Shown here one piece after another: positions 59,648-64,000 of a stretch of DNA of 64,000 nucleotides. The stretch's first letter is position 1. Each line of letters starts with the position of its first letter. The translations under genes and the position numbers were made by a program. Origin of the DNA: Sphingopyxis sp. (lineage in GTDB: Bacteria; Pseudomonadota; Alphaproteobacteria; Sphingomonadales; Sphingomonadaceae); assembly GCF_016704835.1 (NCBI RefSeq), contig NZ_JADIZJ010000022.1, positions 62,001 through 126,000 on the forward strand. Reading direction: 5' to 3'. The notes below the pieces were generated by a model that saw only the letters and a list, made by a program, of their open reading frames with translations, did not search any database and was not told the origin of the DNA.

Positions 59648-60085
59648 ATGACCGAAGCTGGAAAAACGCCGTGGCATCTGTGGGTGGTCGGCATCGTATC
59701 GCTGTTGTGGAATGCGTTTGGTGCGTTCGACTACACGATGACAAAGCTCAAAAATCCCGAATATATGGCTGCCTTCACCGCCGAGCAGCAGGCCTATTTC
59801 TACAGTTTTCCGCTGTGGGCGAATGTTGGCTGGGCGCTGGGGGTGTGGGGATCTCTGCTGGGATCGGTGCTGTTGCTGGTGCGCAGCCGCCACGCGGTGA
59901 CCGCGTTTCTGCTTTCGCTCGTCGGGCTGGCGATCAGCTGCATCTATCAGTTCGGCATGCATTATGGCGATCTGGAACGGATGTTCGGATCGTTCCCGAT
60001 GATCTTCACCGCGATGATCTGGGTGATCGTGATCGCGCTGTTTCTTTATGCGCGGCGACAGGCGGCATCGGGTGTGCTGCGCTGA
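59648..60085 (+). CDS. Four-helix membrane protein
   Basis: A 145-residue inner-membrane protein with four hydrophobic helices (about 10-28, 57-78, 83-102 and 115-133). The loop MTKLKNPEYMAAFTAEQQAY precedes the second helix. Similar proteins are found in sphingomonads and flavobacteria beside TetR genes; I do not know a named function. It lies 23 bases after the TetR gene, so it is a likely regulated target. Confidence 0.7.
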   Translation: MTEAGKTPWHLWVVGIVSLLWNAFGAFDYTMTKLKNPEYMAAFTAEQQAYFYSFPLWANVGWALGVWGSLLGSVLLLVRSRHAVTAFLLSLVGLAISCIYQFGMHYGDLERMFGSFPMIFTAMIWVIVIALFLYARRQAASGVLR

Positions 60086-60090
60086 TTGAA

Positions 60091-60118
60091 AAAGGGGCGC
60101 CTCGATGGCGCCCCTTTT
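60091..60118. terminator. Bidirectional Rho-independent terminator
   Basis: AAAGGGGCGCC, loop TCGAT, GGCGCCCCTTT is an 11-base stem with T on the plus side and A-rich sequence on the other. It sits between the convergent membrane protein and peptidase S10 genes and can serve both. Confidence 0.9.
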
Positions 60119-60120
60119 CG

Positions 60121-61623
60121 TTATCGCGCCCGAATGAAGGCGCGAATATCGGCTGACAATTTATGGCGATCCTCGTCGCGGATATACATCATGTGGCCCG
60201 CGCCATAATAGGTGTAGCTGATCCGGTCCTGCGGGATGCCGGTGCGTGACAGCGCATATTCGGCTGCGAAAAAGGGCGTTGCAAAGTCATAATAGCCTTG
60301 CGCGACGAGCACCTTCAGCCCCGAATTTTCGCGCAACGCCTGCCCGATATAGGGCGCGACATTCAGGTAGCTGTTGGCGTCGCGGTCGCCGATCCGCCAA
60401 TCCCACTGGCCGCCGATCCGGCCGATCGACTGATATTCGCGGTCGGTCTTGAATCCCAGCCCGTCGCGGCTCCAGCTGTTGATCGCCGCAGTATAGCTCG
60501 CATCGATGCCATAGAAGCTGGGGTCGTTGTCCGGCCCTTCGCCTGCGCTGTCATAATCCTTGCCGGTGTAGCGGCTGTCGAGGCGCCCAACGGTCAGCCC
60601 GCGGTCGCGCAGCAGCTCCTTGTAGAAGCGGCTGGGCGTGACGCGCAGATCGGCGCTGTCGAGATAGGTTTCGGAAAGGCCGGTAAAGCGCGCTAGCTCG
60701 CGGCGGATCGCAGCGCGCTCTTCGCCCTGCAGCTTCTGCCCTTTCAGCAACGCCGTCGCATAGGGACCGATCGCCCATTGCCGCGCTTCTTCGACGAAAG
60801 CCTCGACCGACGGCGCGCTTGCCTTGCCATGATAAAGTGCGGTCGCGGCCATCGAGGGCAGGTTGGTGATCGGCGACAATTCATTGCCCGGCGTGTCGGC
60901 GCCCGCGGCGAAATCGAGCACGGTCGAAATCAGGATGATGCCGTTCAAGGCGACGTCGTTGTAGGTCTCGTTCATAAGCTGGTTGGCGACCGCGGCCGAG
61001 CGCGTCGTGCCATAGCTTTCTCCGCCGAGATATTTGGGGCTGTTCCAGCGGCCATTGTCGTTGAGCCAGCGGCGGATGACTTCGGCAACCAGCTTGGCGT
61101 CCTGCGTCACCCCGTAATAATCCTTGGGGTCGGCCTTGCCGATGAGGTGCGAGAAGCCGGTGCCGGGCGGATCGATGAACACGACGTCGGTCACGTCCAT
61201 CAGCGCGTCGGGGTTGTCGACGATCGGATAAGGCGGGGCGCCATCGTCAACGCCGGTGCCGGGGATTGCGACGCGCTTCGGTCCGAACGCCCCCATCATC
61301 AGCCAAACGGTGCCCGAGCCGGGGCCACCGTTGAACAGGAAGGTGATTGGCCGGTTCGGGTCGCGCGGTTCCTTGACGTACGACGTCGTCACGACTGCAA
61401 CTTCGGGCACGCCCTCCTTGTTCTTGATGATCGTCTCGCCGATCGTCGCGGCATAGTTGATCCGCTGCCCGCCGAAGCTTCCAGACAGCTTGGTGGTGCG
61501 CACCTGCGGTTCGTATTCAGCGGGCTTTTCGGCCTTCGCCTTGTCGGCGGCATCCTGCGCATAGAGGACCGACGGCGCGGCGGCGGCAAGCGCCAGCGCG
61601 AGAAGCGAAAGACCCGATTTCAT
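60121..61623 (-). CDS. Peptidase S10 (serine carboxypeptidase-like)
   Basis: A 500-residue exported serine carboxypeptidase of family S10. The signal is the N-terminal MKSGLSLLALALAAAAPSVL (cut near ALYAQD); FLFNGGPGSGTVWLMMGAFG is the oxyanion region. The triad is Ser in GGESYGTTRSA, Asp in YYDFATPF and His in YGAGHMMY. Secreted bacterial members are thought to trim C-terminal residues from peptides. It lies 99 bases downstream of uvrB on the same strand, without a functional tie. Confidence 0.9.
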   Translation of the reverse strand: MKSGLSLLALALAAAAPSVLYAQDAADKAKAEKPAEYEPQVRTTKLSGSFGGQRINYAATIGETIIKNKEGVPEVAVVTTSYVKEPRDPNRPITFLFNGGPGSGTVWLMMGAFGPKRVAIPGTGVDDGAPPYPIVDNPDALMDVTDVVFIDPPGTGFSHLIGKADPKDYYGVTQDAKLVAEVIRRWLNDNGRWNSPKYLGGESYGTTRSAAVANQLMNETYNDVALNGIILISTVLDFAAGADTPGNELSPITNLPSMAATALYHGKASAPSVEAFVEEARQWAIGPYATALLKGQKLQGEERAAIRRELARFTGLSETYLDSADLRVTPSRFYKELLRDRGLTVGRLDSRYTGKDYDSAGEGPDNDPSFYGIDASYTAAINSWSRDGLGFKTDREYQSIGRIGGQWDWRIGDRDANSYLNVAPYIGQALRENSGLKVLVAQGYYDFATPFFAAEYALSRTGIPQDRISYTYYGAGHMMYIRDEDRHKLSADIRAFIRAR

Positions 61624-61722
61624 TTTGATTTCTCCCCGATTGCGAGGGCGACCCTATGCAGCGCCTGCGGATGCAGCAAGGCTACTTGTCGGTTACAACG
61701 GGGCTTTTGTCGAAGTGCGCGC

Positions 61723-63909
<2,187 letters not shown>

Positions 63910-63997
63910 TGCCGACAATATGGTATCGATGGCGCGGGTCCACAATCGCAATGAGTCCGCCACAGAGCAGGCAGCGGCTAGTCACAGGAGACAGGGT

Positions 63998-64000
63998 ATG
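63998..64000 (+). other. Start codon of a gene running off the window
   Basis: The last three bases are ATG, preceded by AGGAGAC at 63986-63992, a strong ribosome binding site at the right spacing. A plus-strand gene, divergent from uvrB, very probably begins here. Nothing of its product is visible. Confidence 0.45.

Overview
The window is a GC-rich chromosomal segment from an alphaproteobacterium of the order Sphingomonadales, most like Sphingopyxis. This is inferred from family content and protein style (UrcA-family protein, CarD, zinc-ligand-poor DksA, short-form HisG, DUF1465/RcdA-like protein, dnaN away from dnaA) and from the dispersed intergenic palindromes typical of sphingomonads. 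It looks like ordinary core chromosome: no phage, transposase, CRISPR array, rRNA or tRNA was found. It starts inside a TauE/SafE permease gene and ends on the first codon of a plus-strand gene.

Layout. 1-4.8 kb: partial permease, a YbbA/YbbP ABC exporter head-to-head with a TesA-type lipoprotein esterase, then a palindromic repeat next to a 40-codon remnant of ynfA. 4.8-13.4 kb: outer-membrane barrel, rlmN, urcA and a divergent LysR gene with a clear operator-like palindrome, an Asp/Glu racemase-like gene, dnaN and a sorbosone-dehydrogenase-like protein. 13.5-18.9 kb: argC, an NlpC/P60 hydrolase, a leucyl aminopeptidase, a DUF3298 lipoprotein, a stress-type SDR and a DUF3008 protein. 18.9-22.8 kb: an EthA-like monooxygenase divergent from a phosphate cluster (Nudix-DUF47 reading frame plus Pit transporter) preceded by a Pho-box-like array. 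22.8-31.4 kb: DUF4403, rimO, hydrolase, DUF423, and a minus-strand serS-surE-nlpD-like-K+ channel cluster. 31.6-35.4 kb: a Ser/Gly/Thr-rich PEP-CTERM-like surface protein, dksA, PilZ, two YdcH paralogues and an RcdA-like gene.

35.4-44.1 kb: DUF2332, hisG-hisD-nusB, thiL, hppA (broken here by two compensating frameshifts), an SDR and carD. 44.3-53.5 kb: truA, fmt, recR, def, grpE-hrcA, rph-rdgB-hemW, a XerC-type recombinase and DedA. 53.5-64 kb: gshB-yraN-rsmI overlapping head-to-head with lpoA, infC with an apparent AUA start, an NRDE protein, a TetR operon with a palindromic operator over its promoter, a peptidase S10 and uvrB.

The parts most worth following are: (1) the Nudix/DUF47/Pit phosphate cluster with a Pho box close to its start and a perfectly placed internal start that could release free DUF47; (2) the AUA start of infC; (3) the two compensating indels in hppA; (4) the c-di-GMP receptor-like PilZ protein beside an RcdA-like adaptor; and (5) several families of palindromic intergenic repeats, one beside a decayed gene.
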